NCBI GenBank assembly: GCA_022574595.1 | Contig: JACZRS010000023.1 | Location: forward strand, 1 to 58,306 | Reading direction: 5' to 3' | From: Planctomycetota bacterium | Lineage (GTDB): Bacteria > Planctomycetota > Phycisphaerae > Phycisphaerales > SM1A02 | DNA: 58,306 nt | Part shown: positions 45,340-53,821 of the stretch, piece after piece | Layout: each line of letters starts with the position of its first letter | Position numbering within the stretch: the first letter of the stretch is position 1 | Translations under genes and position numbers: made by a program | Notes under the pieces: model-generated | The model's input: the letters and a program-made list of their open reading frames with translations, nothing else | Told to the model about the DNA's origin: nothing | The model's database searches: none

Positions 45340-45452
45340 CTTATGGTAGCGTGAGTTACATTCGAATGCGATGATTAATGGTTGAGCATTAAGTTAAGAG
45401 TAATATTATCGGTCTAGAGCAGGCAGTAGCTAGTCCAACGTACACTTATGAG

Positions 45453-45995
45453 TTAATTCACATCAATAGAGGCTTCGGATAATGCGGTTGAGATCCTCTC
45501 TAATTCTTGTGCGAGTTCAGTAATTCGGCCAGTTATTTGTTCATCAGTAATCGCATTTTCTTCAAAGGAATCAGCAGATGCAAAGACAAAGCGCGGGATC
45601 ACAATAACCCGAAAGTCAAGCATCAATGAATTGGCCAGACCCATTGCGGCCATAAATGAACGAGCTCCCCCTGAAGCGCAGAGTATGCCGACTACTTTAT
45701 CGTCAAAGGCGTTGCCCGTGACCGCTAATAGATTTCGTGTAGATGCTACGACAGCGAAATTATAAATTGGTGTAGCGATGGCTATCGATGATGCTTGTCG
45801 GATGAGGTCTGTGATTTTCACAACATTAGGATCGTTGTAACAACTTGAGTCATCGCAAAAGGGTAATTCGAATTGGCGCAAATCAATTAGCTGATGTGGT
45901 TGGTCGCGGCTGCTATAAACATCTGCTAACGCCAGAGCGAGAAGCGCGCTTTTACTATTTGGGTCCAAACTGCAAGAAATAATTAAATGGCTCAT
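45453..45995 (-). CDS. NADPH-dependent FMN reductase
   Basis: A 180-residue flavodoxin-fold reductase. It has a short phosphate-binding loop after the first strand (ISCSLDPNSKS), the segment SIAIATPIYNFAVVASTRNLL that contacts the isoalloxazine, and GILCASGGARSF near the second flavin contact. The family passes electrons from NAD(P)H to FMN and then to quinones, iron or azo compounds; substrate unknown. It is followed upstream on the same strand by a VOC-family gene with a 41-bp gap, so an operon VOC-FMN reductase is likely. Confidence 0.88.
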   Translation of the reverse strand: MSHLIISCSLDPNSKSALLALALADVYSSRDQPHQLIDLRQFELPFCDDSSCYNDPNVVKITDLIRQASSIAIATPIYNFAVVASTRNLLAVTGNAFDDKVVGILCASGGARSFMAAMGLANSLMLDFRVIVIPRFVFASADSFEENAITDEQITGRITELAQELERISTALSEASIDVN

Positions 45996-46036
45996 TAGTA
46001 ATGTGCTTTAATAATAGTGGTTAAGTGTTGAGATGT

Positions 46037-46429
46037 TTAATTAGTGATGGGGGCACTATCATATTGCACGAGTTCGACTTCAAAGCCGTCAGGATCGATG
46101 AAATAAAGTCGTTTGCCTGGTTCGTAATCAGCTTCCAGATGCGGCGTGATCCCTTGATCGATTAGTTTTTGGCGAAGGGTAGCTAGATCATCAACCACGA
46201 ATCCGAAGTGATTGAAGCCGACTTCATCGTAGTTGCGATTGACCATTTCTTTGCCAGCCTTTAATGTTTGAAAGAGTGCGAGATAGCATTTTTCATCACC
46301 GATGTGAGCTGCGAGTTTGCCATCGGTGTTTTTGCCCTGCCAGCGAATTTCCAGGCCCAGCAGATTGCGGTAGAAGTCGATTGTGCGATTTAGATCTTTA
46401 ACTGTTAGATTTACGTGTTCCAGAAACAT
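46037..46429 (-). CDS. VOC-family (glyoxalase-like) protein
   Basis: A 130-residue single-chain VOC protein with the paired beta-alpha-beta-beta-beta modules. The metal ligands are visible at H5 (EHVNLTVKDL), E99 or E113 near the end (YFIDPDGFEVELVQYD), and a histidine in VGFNHFGFVVDDL. Families with this look include methylmalonyl-CoA epimerase, dioxygenases and lactoylglutathione lyase; the exact reaction cannot be named. It is divergent from the SufR-like regulator, which may control it. Confidence 0.88.
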   Translation of the reverse strand: MFLEHVNLTVKDLNRTIDFYRNLLGLEIRWQGKNTDGKLAAHIGDEKCYLALFQTLKAGKEMVNRNYDEVGFNHFGFVVDDLATLRQKLIDQGITPHLEADYEPGKRLYFIDPDGFEVELVQYDSAPITN

Positions 46430-46445
46430 GGTGATCTCCTAATTA

Positions 46446-46505
46446 CAAAAGGGTTCTCTTATGAAAATAGCCACTTATTTTTAATTAGTCAAGTGAATCC
46501 TTTTG
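46446..46505. promoter_or_regulatory. candidate operator dyad between VOC gene and regulator
   Basis: CAAAAGGGTTC (46446-46456) and GAATCCTTTTG (46495-46505) are inverted repeats matching at 10 of 11 positions, centred in the divergent intergenic region. A direct repeat of GAAATTGCT follows at 46505-46522. A dyad here could be the regulator's binding site. Confidence 0.35.
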
Positions 46506-46536
46506 AAATTGCTGAAATTGCTGCTAAACTATCAGT

Positions 46537-47178
46537 ATGCCAGAATCTCGCCTAACTGATGCCAAACGGGCTTTATTGGAGCTGATTAAGAGGCAAGGGC
46601 CTACAGATGCAGCTTGTATTGCCAAGAAAATGAAGTTAACTGATGTTGCGGTGCGGCAGCATTTAGCTGTATTGGAGGAAAAGGGGCTTGTAATGCCGAC
46701 GCTTCAGCCACCCAAGGGGAGGGGGAGGCCGACAAATCTTTGGAGGTTGACGCAAATCGCAATAGAGCTATTTCCCGATCGACATGCAGATCTAACTGTC
46801 GATCTGATTAACGCAACTCGTAAAGCCCTAGGCGAGGAGAGTTTGCTTCGCGTTATTGAAGTTCGAGCCCAGGATCAGATTAAGAGCTATCGAAAGTTAG
46901 TGCCCACTGGGGGATCGTTAAAGAAGCGCGTAGAGGCGCTGGCAAAGCTGCGATCTGCTGAGGGGTATATGGCTGAGGTTATTAAGGAAAAGCCTGGAAC
47001 GTACTTGCTAATTGAGCATCACTGTCCTATTTGTGAAGCGGCGAAAACTTGTCAGGGGCTTTGTGCAGCCGAGCTTGATGTTTTTAAGAGCGTATTGGGT
47101 AGAGGTGTACGAATAGAGCGCTGTGAGCATTTGTTATCAAAAGGTGATCGATGCATATATCGGATACAAGATGCTTAA
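46537..47178 (+). CDS. SufR-like iron-sulfur transcriptional regulator
   Basis: A 213-residue regulator. The N-terminal winged helix-turn-helix (residues ~5-70: DAACIAKKMKLTDVAVRQHLAVLEEKGLV, then GRGRPTNLWRLT) is followed by a sensor domain with C163, C166, C172, C176, C196 and C206, in the pattern of the cyanobacterial SufR family (CPICE, LCAAEL, ERCEHLLSKGDRCIY). SufR represses iron-sulfur assembly genes when it holds a cluster. No suf genes are in the window, so this paralogue may control the divergent VOC-FMN reductase genes. It ends with a 4-bp overlap against the convergent yceH gene. Confidence 0.85.
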   Translation: MPESRLTDAKRALLELIKRQGPTDAACIAKKMKLTDVAVRQHLAVLEEKGLVMPTLQPPKGRGRPTNLWRLTQIAIELFPDRHADLTVDLINATRKALGEESLLRVIEVRAQDQIKSYRKLVPTGGSLKKRVEALAKLRSAEGYMAEVIKEKPGTYLLIEHHCPICEAAKTCQGLCAAELDVFKSVLGRGVRIERCEHLLSKGDRCIYRIQDA

Positions 47179-47831
47179 TGAGCGCCAAGTGATTGGGTGA
47201 TAGTGTTTATAGCACTGCGCAGTTCTTTTAATTCCCGCTCTAGTGTTTCAATGCGTTTTTCTAATTCACTATTATTATGGGCTGCGGTAGTGGGGGAGGT
47301 ACTACTTGAAGCAGAACTAGCAGCTTCAATAGGATGCGCATCTGGGCAAAGTAGCTGCGCAAAGCGCTTGGCACGCGATCCTGGGGCTGGCGCCACATCG
47401 CGTACCATTGGCTGATCTCTATTTGATAGATGATCAAGAATTGATTGGACTACTTCAAGGGACTCCAAAGGGTGCATTCGTGATGCTCGGCCACGGATTT
47501 CGCCAAGGGTTTGTGGTCCTCTAAGCAACAGTTCCGCAAGAACAACAAGCTCACTTATAGATATTTCCAGCGTTTCTTTAGTGGTGTGGCGGAATTTTGT
47601 CACGCGGCTACTTGCAAGCATAACTTCGCGGGCCAAGTCCTTTGCTTTTAAGCTATCCAGGGCTGCGATTACGCGATTTTCATCTAGATTGAGAATTGGC
47701 AGTCTATTACTTCTTTGATTACAGCCTGAGACCAAGCTGTTTAAGGTCAGTGGATATTGTCCAGGCGTTGTAAGAGCTTTTTCTACTAATACGCCAATTA
47801 CTCGGGCTTCATCTTTTGTAAGATTTATCAT
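47175..47831 (-). CDS. yceH: YceH/DUF480 family protein
   Basis: A 218-residue member of the YceH (DUF480) family, built of two winged-helix domains: LTKDEARVIGVLVEKALTTPGQYPLTLNSLVSGCNQRSNR, and the second around ISISELVVLAELLLRGPQTLGEIRGRASRM. The family end motif is near VAPAPGSRAKRFAQLLCPD, followed here by a Ser/Thr-rich linker and a short coiled coil (LEKRIETLERELKEL). The function is not established. Confidence 0.92.
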   Translation of the reverse strand: MINLTKDEARVIGVLVEKALTTPGQYPLTLNSLVSGCNQRSNRLPILNLDENRVIAALDSLKAKDLAREVMLASSRVTKFRHTTKETLEISISELVVLAELLLRGPQTLGEIRGRASRMHPLESLEVVQSILDHLSNRDQPMVRDVAPAPGSRAKRFAQLLCPDAHPIEAASSASSSTSPTTAAHNNSELEKRIETLERELKELRSAINTITQSLGAH

Positions 47832-47995
47832 TGCAGGGAGTCTACCACTGCCGCGGGTCTAATACACATGCTTAGCTGCTATGCAATTCCACATTATTTT
47901 GTTGATATTGCTGGGTTTCTTGTTTTTTTATTGTTTATGCAATTCTTTGAGACGATTTTGGCGCCTTTGTTGTGCAATTTGAGTAGCATGTTGGT

Positions 47996-48589
47996 GTGGG
48001 GCAATCCGATATACAAACAGACAATATTGCACGTGAAGCTGCAAGGCTGATACATGCGGGCGAGGCTGAGGGTATAGACGCAGCAATCCACTCGGCTGCA
48101 GCATCGTTTGGCGCTAGCAAGGCCGAGCTTCCCGGGCATGGATTAGTTAGAAATCACGCACAAGGAATGGCTATGCAAACACTTGGTAAGGAAGGTTACG
48201 ATCAATCCGTACGCAACATCTGGGAGACCGCAGAGCAGTTGATGACGCTGCTTGAGCAGGCACTTAATGATGCGCAAACGCTATTAGTAGGAAGAGCAGC
48301 CAAGGGGCAAATTGATGCGGGCGTAACCGTACACGTTCGGCTGTATACAAGAGCTCAAATTACTGAGATAGCACAGGTGCTAACGGAATTTCATTATGAT
48401 GAGCCCAGCTTTGATACTGTTGATACAACCGTGGGCAAGCTAAACCGTATTTGTTTTAAGGATGATGGTGTTGCGGTTGTGATAACACGGTGTTTGCCGG
48501 AGATGTATAAGAACGCACAACAGGATCTATTTAAGGATCAACCGATCGAAACACTGACGCTGGATGAGCTGCGCGCGAAATTAGAATAG
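47996..48589 (+). CDS. hypothetical protein
   Basis: A 197-residue cytoplasmic protein, apparently starting at GTG, that I do not recognise. The N-terminal third is helical (NIAREAARLIHAGEAEGIDAAIHSAAASFG). The C-terminal part has an alternating strand pattern (VTVHVRLYTRAQITEIAQVLTEFHYDEPSFDTVDT, then VAVVITRCLPEM) that could be a nucleotidyltransferase-like fold (weak impression). Codon use fits the neighbours, so I believe it is real. Start uncertain. Confidence 0.7.
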   Translation: MGQSDIQTDNIAREAARLIHAGEAEGIDAAIHSAAASFGASKAELPGHGLVRNHAQGMAMQTLGKEGYDQSVRNIWETAEQLMTLLEQALNDAQTLLVGRAAKGQIDAGVTVHVRLYTRAQITEIAQVLTEFHYDEPSFDTVDTTVGKLNRICFKDDGVAVVITRCLPEMYKNAQQDLFKDQPIETLTLDELRAKLE

Positions 48590-48608
48590 TTAGCAGAGCT
48601 ACAGGATA

Positions 48609-48692
48609 TCTTGATGCCTTCTTCCATAACTCAGCGGGTCAAGCCCGCTGGCTAAACGGGTCAATCTCGATGCCACGATGCCTTGATGCCTT
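48609..48692. repeat. 9-mer tandem and CAGCGGG hairpin
   Basis: A hairpin CAGCGGG-TCAAG-CCCGCTG (48632-48650), part of a segment also found near 40399-40424, is flanked by minus-orientation GCATCAAGG-type repeats (48609-48620 and 48669-48692). It lies just after the S1-domain gene on the minus strand and may end its transcript. Confidence 0.65.
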
Positions 48693-48698
48693 CTTTTA

Positions 48699-49928
48699 TT
48701 ACCCGATTCCGCCTTTTAGTTTGTGTTCTGAGCCGAATTTTGCTTTTAGTTTTCGCATTGCTGCATCATCGGGTTTGAGTTGCTCTTCTGCTTCTTTGGC
48801 CTTAGCTGCACGAAGTGACAAACTTATTCGCCGCGTCTTGGCATCAATATCCAATACCTTGACCGTTATTACCTCATCAACCTTTACAATCTGGCTAACA
48901 CGATTGACTCGCTTTTCTGCTAATTGTGAAATATGTAATAGCCCCTCAATTCCGGGCGCAATCTCGACAAAAGCTCCGAAGTCTACGATCTTTGTAACTC
49001 TGCCAGAGACGGTATCGCCCGGCTGCATCTGCGAATACTTTGATTCGTAGGGGTCATCCATGCATTGTTTCATGCCCAGGCCGATGCGTGGAGGATCAGA
49101 TTCGCGGTCGATCTTGATAATCTTCACAGTTACTTGTTGCCCCTCTTTAACGACTTCAGAAGGGTTTTTAAGTCTATGGTGGGCAATATCTGAAATATGT
49201 ATCAGCCCATCGATACCGCCTATATCTGCAAATGCGCCGTATTGCTGAATTGAAGTAATCACAGCCGACCTTTGATCGCCTTCTTTTAATTCCTCCAGCA
49301 ATTTTTCGCGCAGGCGCGTTTGCTCAACTTCCATGGTTGATTTGCGGCTAAGGATGATGCGCCCACGGTTCTTATCTAGTTCGATAATTTCGCAAGGCAT
49401 CTTTTCGCCAACATAAACCGCAAGGTCTTCGATGTGACGCAGATCAACTTGACCTGCGGGCATGAAGGCTTTGTGGTTTGCCACATCCATTTCCAAACCA
49501 CCTTTATTTGTGCCGGTGCAGCGTGCTTCAATAACTTGCCCAACCTGCAATGATTCCCAAGCAGCTTTTCGCACCGCCCCTTCACGCGATAGAAGAAGTA
49601 AACCTTCCTTGGCATCATAACGCTCGACGATGAATTGTAATCTTTCACCCACAGTTGGCGGGTTATCAAATTGCTTGCGCGGGCAAATACCCATTGACTT
49701 GGGACCGAACTCTACAAAGATATCGTTATCCTGGATGCTGACGATTGTGCCGGACTTAAGTTCCTGCAATTCGCCGCTTGAGTTGGATTTGGGTTTATCC
49801 GCAACATCTAGCATATCCTCAAGGCTCATGTCACCAAGCGCTGCTTCGATCTCTGCTTGGAGTTTTTCATCAAGATCGTGTGTGAATTTTTTGTACTTGT
49901 TTTCAGCAGGCTGAGGCATTTCGTTCAT
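48699..49928 (-). CDS. S1 RNA-binding protein with four S1 domains
   Basis: A 409-residue protein related to ribosomal protein S1. After an acidic N-terminus, four S1 domains follow near residues 57-120, 128-200, 218-290 and 303-375 (for example GDQRSAVITSIQQYGAFADIGGIDGLIHISDI and GDTVSGRVTKIVDFGAFVEIAPGIEGLLHIS). The last two are closest to the consensus. Ribosomal S1 usually has more domains in Gram-negative bacteria, so this is either a short S1 or a second S1-like translation factor. Cytoplasmic. It lies 7 bp downstream of mtaB's 3' end... on the same strand it is read after mtaB, so both may be cotranscribed. Confidence 0.88.
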   Translation of the reverse strand: MNEMPQPAENKYKKFTHDLDEKLQAEIEAALGDMSLEDMLDVADKPKSNSSGELQELKSGTIVSIQDNDIFVEFGPKSMGICPRKQFDNPPTVGERLQFIVERYDAKEGLLLLSREGAVRKAAWESLQVGQVIEARCTGTNKGGLEMDVANHKAFMPAGQVDLRHIEDLAVYVGEKMPCEIIELDKNRGRIILSRKSTMEVEQTRLREKLLEELKEGDQRSAVITSIQQYGAFADIGGIDGLIHISDIAHHRLKNPSEVVKEGQQVTVKIIKIDRESDPPRIGLGMKQCMDDPYESKYSQMQPGDTVSGRVTKIVDFGAFVEIAPGIEGLLHISQLAEKRVNRVSQIVKVDEVITVKVLDIDAKTRRISLSLRAAKAKEAEEQLKPDDAAMRKLKAKFGSEHKLKGGIG

Positions 49929-49935
49929 TTCAATG

Positions 49936-51432
49936 CTAGTTTAAGTTAAGGATAGGGAGATCAACGCAGGGTTTTATGGCTTTGCCGAGGGTTCTCGAAC
50001 TTGTTACTTCTGTTATTTCTACATCTATTAGAGTACCGCGCCGTTGGCTTGTTGGCACGTGTACTAATGCGTAATGATCACATCGACCTGTCATAAATTG
50101 TGGATCTTGTTTGTCGGGTTGTTCCAGGATAACGCGCATGGTTCTGTTGAGCAGATGACGGCGATAATTGATGGATAGCCCATGCGTGGGGTGCTCTTCT
50201 AAATCCATAAGTGTTCTTGCACGCTGTTTTAAGATTTCTGGCCGTAAATGTTGATCGCTCCAACGGGCGGCTGCGGTACCCGATCGGGGGCTGTACCTGA
50301 AGACATGGAGGTGCATGAATTTCGCATAATTAACTACATCAAGCGTTGCCTGGAAATCAGCTTCGGTTTCACCCGGGAAACCACAGATTATGTCCGTAGA
50401 AATCGCCGGCCTGAGTTTTTCAATGGTCAAAGCCTCATTTACCTGATCGATCATCTGTATGTATTGATCGCGGCAGTATTGGCGGTTCATTTTTCGCAAA
50501 ATCGCATCCGAACCAGACTGCAAGGGCAGATGGAGGTGGGGAACGACCACGGGCGCGTTTGCGATCATTGCATCCAGGAGAATTTGGCTGATATCGCCCG
50601 GTTCCATGGAGCTAATTCGCAATCGCTGGAGTCCTTTTATTGAAGCAACGGCATCAACAAGATCCGCCAGGGGCTCTGCACCGGGATTAGCCTGTTTTTT
50701 TCGTATGGCAGTTTCGTGTCCATAAGCCCCTATGAATATACCAGTTAGGACTATTTCCTTATGCCCGAGATCAACGAGTTTAGTCGCCTCCAGGACGGTA
50801 TCAGCAATGGTTTTTGAACGGAGAGTGCTGCGTATTTTGGGGATAATACAGAAGGTACAGTGGGCATTGCAACCATCCTGGATCTTCAATTCAGCCCTGA
50901 TGTGGCTGGCAGGGCTACTAGGCTCAACTACCTTTAGAGGTAGGACCCTTCTGTGGGAACTAGATGTAATAGGCTTGCGTATTGAGGTTTGAGGGCGTTG
51001 GCGACCCAGCCAATCGTCCAGTTGCCGTGCGAAGCGAAGCGCCATCGTCGAGCCGTCTTGAGAATCATGGGTAATTACCCTATTTGGATCCCCGGCCAGT
51101 CGGATCGCTTCTTCAGTGTTGGTAGTAGTAAAGCAGCCGGTAACTAGTATGCTCGGCTGGACGCAATGGTGCGTGGGGCTGGTAGCGTGATGATCTTGGG
51201 AATTTTGGCAATCTTTAGCCTGTCTTCGCAATGCGCGGCGAAGTGCGTTTCTGCTTTTTGCAGCAGCGGTATTAGTCACCGAGCAGGTGTGAATGACCTC
51301 AAGATCCGCCGATTCGCCCTTAGCAGCTTGTATAAGGCCTCTTTTTGTAAGAAGAGAATGGAATTCGCGAGCCTCAGCATGGTTGACTCTGCATCCAAGT
51401 GTGGTGATTCGGTACTTGCTCATAGTGGCCAT
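49936..51432 (-). CDS. mtaB: tRNA ms2t6A37 methylthiotransferase MtaB
   Basis: A radical-SAM enzyme that adds a methylthio group to t6A at tRNA position 37. The N-terminal UPF0004 domain has TLGCRVNHAE, HTCSVTN and VTGCF, whose three cysteines bind the first cluster. The radical-SAM motif is CNAHCTFC, and the following blocks (VVPHLHLPLQSGSDAILRKMNR, TDIICGFPGETEADF) are typical. The C-terminal TRAM-like part is present. 498 residues, somewhat longer than usual because of an insert near residues 80-95. The start could be M1 or M4 (51423). Divergent from the pilus-like module. Confidence 0.93.
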   Translation of the reverse strand: MATMSKYRITTLGCRVNHAEAREFHSLLTKRGLIQAAKGESADLEVIHTCSVTNTAAAKSRNALRRALRRQAKDCQNSQDHHATSPTHHCVQPSILVTGCFTTTNTEEAIRLAGDPNRVITHDSQDGSTMALRFARQLDDWLGRQRPQTSIRKPITSSSHRRVLPLKVVEPSSPASHIRAELKIQDGCNAHCTFCIIPKIRSTLRSKTIADTVLEATKLVDLGHKEIVLTGIFIGAYGHETAIRKKQANPGAEPLADLVDAVASIKGLQRLRISSMEPGDISQILLDAMIANAPVVVPHLHLPLQSGSDAILRKMNRQYCRDQYIQMIDQVNEALTIEKLRPAISTDIICGFPGETEADFQATLDVVNYAKFMHLHVFRYSPRSGTAAARWSDQHLRPEILKQRARTLMDLEEHPTHGLSINYRRHLLNRTMRVILEQPDKQDPQFMTGRCDHYALVHVPTSQRRGTLIDVEITEVTSSRTLGKAIKPCVDLPILNLN

Positions 51433-51655
51433 AGCAACATGCTATCATTTGACTTGGCTTCCGTCTGTATTAATAAACAGGCCTGTCTTTGGCAGGTCTT
51501 TATAAAGCGACAAGTTTCGTCTTTTCATCAGGGCATCTCATCGGTTATGATTGGATGGCGATGTATGGTGGATGGGCAAACCGCTAGCGCTCCTAACTGG
51601 AACAAGCCAATTAAGGCTCCAGTTGACAGGTCCCTAGTAATGGAGATTCAAACAT

Positions 51656-53821
51656 ATGGCTAGTCCAAAGACTGCCTGGGGTATTGAAGTAGGTGCAAAT
51701 GCCATCAAGGCTATTCGTCTTGAGCGTGATGGTGACAAAGTTTCCGTCACAGATTTTGCAATAATCCCTCTGAAAAAGGTACTTGCAACGCCTGACATTG
51801 ATGAAGACGAGATCATCCGTCTAGGTCTAGGTCAGTTTATTAGCCAAAAGTCCTTAGAGGGCGAGCATCTGGTGATGAGCGTTCCGGGCCACAGCGCCTT
51901 TGCGCGGTTTGCCAAACTTCCTCCGGTTGAGCCCAAGAAGGTGCCGGACATTGTCAAGTTTGAGGCTGTACAGCAGATACCTTTCCCGATTGATGAAGTG
52001 GAATGGGATTATCAAACTTTTCTTTCGCCTAACTCTCCCGAAGTTGAAGTTGGAATTTTTGCGATTACTCGTGATCGAATGAAAAAGAGTCTTTCTCTTT
52101 ATTCAGAGCTAGGGATTGTTCCAGAGTCAATAACGCTAAGCCCGGTTGCGGTCTTTAACGCCGTGTCTTACGACCACAATCTCGATCTGAAGAAAGAGCC
52201 GATCGTTTATCTTGACATTGGTACTCATGCCAGCGATGTAATAATCGCAGTGGGCGGTCGATGCTGGATCCGTACCTTCCCCTTGGGTGGTACGCACTTT
52301 ACCGAAGCCATCGCACGTACGTTTAAGCTTGGTTACACCAAAGCTGATCGGCTTAAGCAGGAAGCATCATCGAGCAAGTACACCAAGCAAATAATGCAGG
52401 CAATGCGTCCGGTGTTTAGCGATCTGATTCAAGATTTGCAGCGATCTATAGGTTACTTCCAATCGCTTAACCGCGATTGTGAACTGAACACGATAATTGG
52501 TCTTGGCTCCACGTTCAAAATTCCAGGTCTTCGTAAATTCCTTGGCCAGCAGCTTCAAATGAATATTGTACGCTTAGATGAATATAAGAAGATCACAGTT
52601 GGTGGACGTGATGCTGCATCATTCGCACAAAATGCAGTAGGCATGGCAACCGCTTACGGATTGGCGTTGCAGGGCGTAGGGCTTGGGAAGATCGATATTA
52701 ACCTTGTACCTGTTGAAGCGCTTCGAGCTCAAATGTGGCATGAAAAGACTAAGTGGTTTGCTGCCGCAGCAGGTTTAGCTGTCATAGCCTCGGGCATGAT
52801 GCTGGTCAAGCCACTTAGTAACAGAAGCGCCATGAGCGCTACTCCACCTAGTGTCGTCCAAGAAGTTGTTAGTACTGGTGAAAGTCTCAAACGCGAATAC
52901 GATGAAATACAAAAAACAGCAAACGTGGGTTACTCCGCAGAGAATTTCAGGCGCTTAGCTGACTATCGAGATATTTGGCCGCACATTGTTCACGACGCTG
53001 CTGATGCGCTTGCTTTCACTGACCCTCAAGCAGAGTTACTTGGTTCAGATATTGAGAAAATCAATAGCATAGATCCCAAAGAACGCCGGTTGGTGCAACT
53101 GCAAAGACTTGATGGCACATATGAATATGATGCATCTAATAATGCGCGGCGCATTTTGGTCAGCCTCGATGTTGAGTTAAGCCACGAAAATCCGAGAGAA
53201 TTCCTGAATACAACGGTAATACAGTGGCTTCGTGATAATGCAGAGAGGCCAGGCGTTCCCTACAAAATTGTCAACATTCATGGCAATCCAGAATTACATG
53301 CAACCTATCGTGTTACAGAAGACGGCAGCGAACCAGTAAGTGGTAGCACTGGCAAGTCATCAAGAAGTGCGCCTCCACGACGGGAAAAGCCTAAAAAGTC
53401 CAACAATCCTCCTGGACCTAAAAAAAGCGGTAGAGGTGGTGCAGGTAGCATGGGTATGGGTGGTGGTGGCGATATGCCAGGTAGACGCAAGAGAGGAGGC
53501 AAAATAAGTGCTCCGGGCTCTCAAATCGGTAGCATGGGTCAAAGTGGTGGTGGGGGCGCTCTTCCACCTCCGGGCCCAGGCAACATTGGCTCTGGAGGAA
53601 GCTTTGATAGAGGCAGCAGGGACAACACCAAAGGCCAAAATGCCCATGGCGAACTCGATACCATAGCGCCACTGCCGGAACGACCACGTGTTTACCCGGT
53701 TGGTGGTCTGTATTACCTCGTACCAATAACCTTTGAGATTGAATTGCTGTCATCCCCGATTGTCTCAGAAAGCGATGATACAGCCAATCTAATAGCAGAA
53801 GATGGAGAGATCGGATCATGA
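51656..53821 (+). CDS. pilM: PilM-PilN fusion of a type IV pilus-like system
   Basis: A 721-residue protein. Residues 1-345 are a PilM actin-like ATPase (TAWGIEVGANAIKAIRL, VMSVPGHSAFARF, VYLDIGTHASDVIIAVGG, IIGLGSTFKIPGLRKFL). Immediately after comes D-INLVP at 347-352, the conserved N-terminal peptide of PilN that normally binds PilM, then a membrane span near 366-384 and a periplasmic region with a coiled coil. So PilM and PilN appear joined in one chain. Residues ~560-665 are a Gly/Pro/Ser-rich linker and the last ~50 form a strand-rich end. GGAG precedes the ATG, and the stop overlaps the next gene by 4 nt. Confidence 0.88.
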   Translation: MASPKTAWGIEVGANAIKAIRLERDGDKVSVTDFAIIPLKKVLATPDIDEDEIIRLGLGQFISQKSLEGEHLVMSVPGHSAFARFAKLPPVEPKKVPDIVKFEAVQQIPFPIDEVEWDYQTFLSPNSPEVEVGIFAITRDRMKKSLSLYSELGIVPESITLSPVAVFNAVSYDHNLDLKKEPIVYLDIGTHASDVIIAVGGRCWIRTFPLGGTHFTEAIARTFKLGYTKADRLKQEASSSKYTKQIMQAMRPVFSDLIQDLQRSIGYFQSLNRDCELNTIIGLGSTFKIPGLRKFLGQQLQMNIVRLDEYKKITVGGRDAASFAQNAVGMATAYGLALQGVGLGKIDINLVPVEALRAQMWHEKTKWFAAAAGLAVIASGMMLVKPLSNRSAMSATPPSVVQEVVSTGESLKREYDEIQKTANVGYSAENFRRLADYRDIWPHIVHDAADALAFTDPQAELLGSDIEKINSIDPKERRLVQLQRLDGTYEYDASNNARRILVSLDVELSHENPREFLNTTVIQWLRDNAERPGVPYKIVNIHGNPELHATYRVTEDGSEPVSGSTGKSSRSAPPRREKPKKSNNPPGPKKSGRGGAGSMGMGGGGDMPGRRKRGGKISAPGSQIGSMGQSGGGGALPPPGPGNIGSGGSFDRGSRDNTKGQNAHGELDTIAPLPERPRVYPVGGLYYLVPITFEIELLSSPIVSESDDTANLIAEDGEIGS

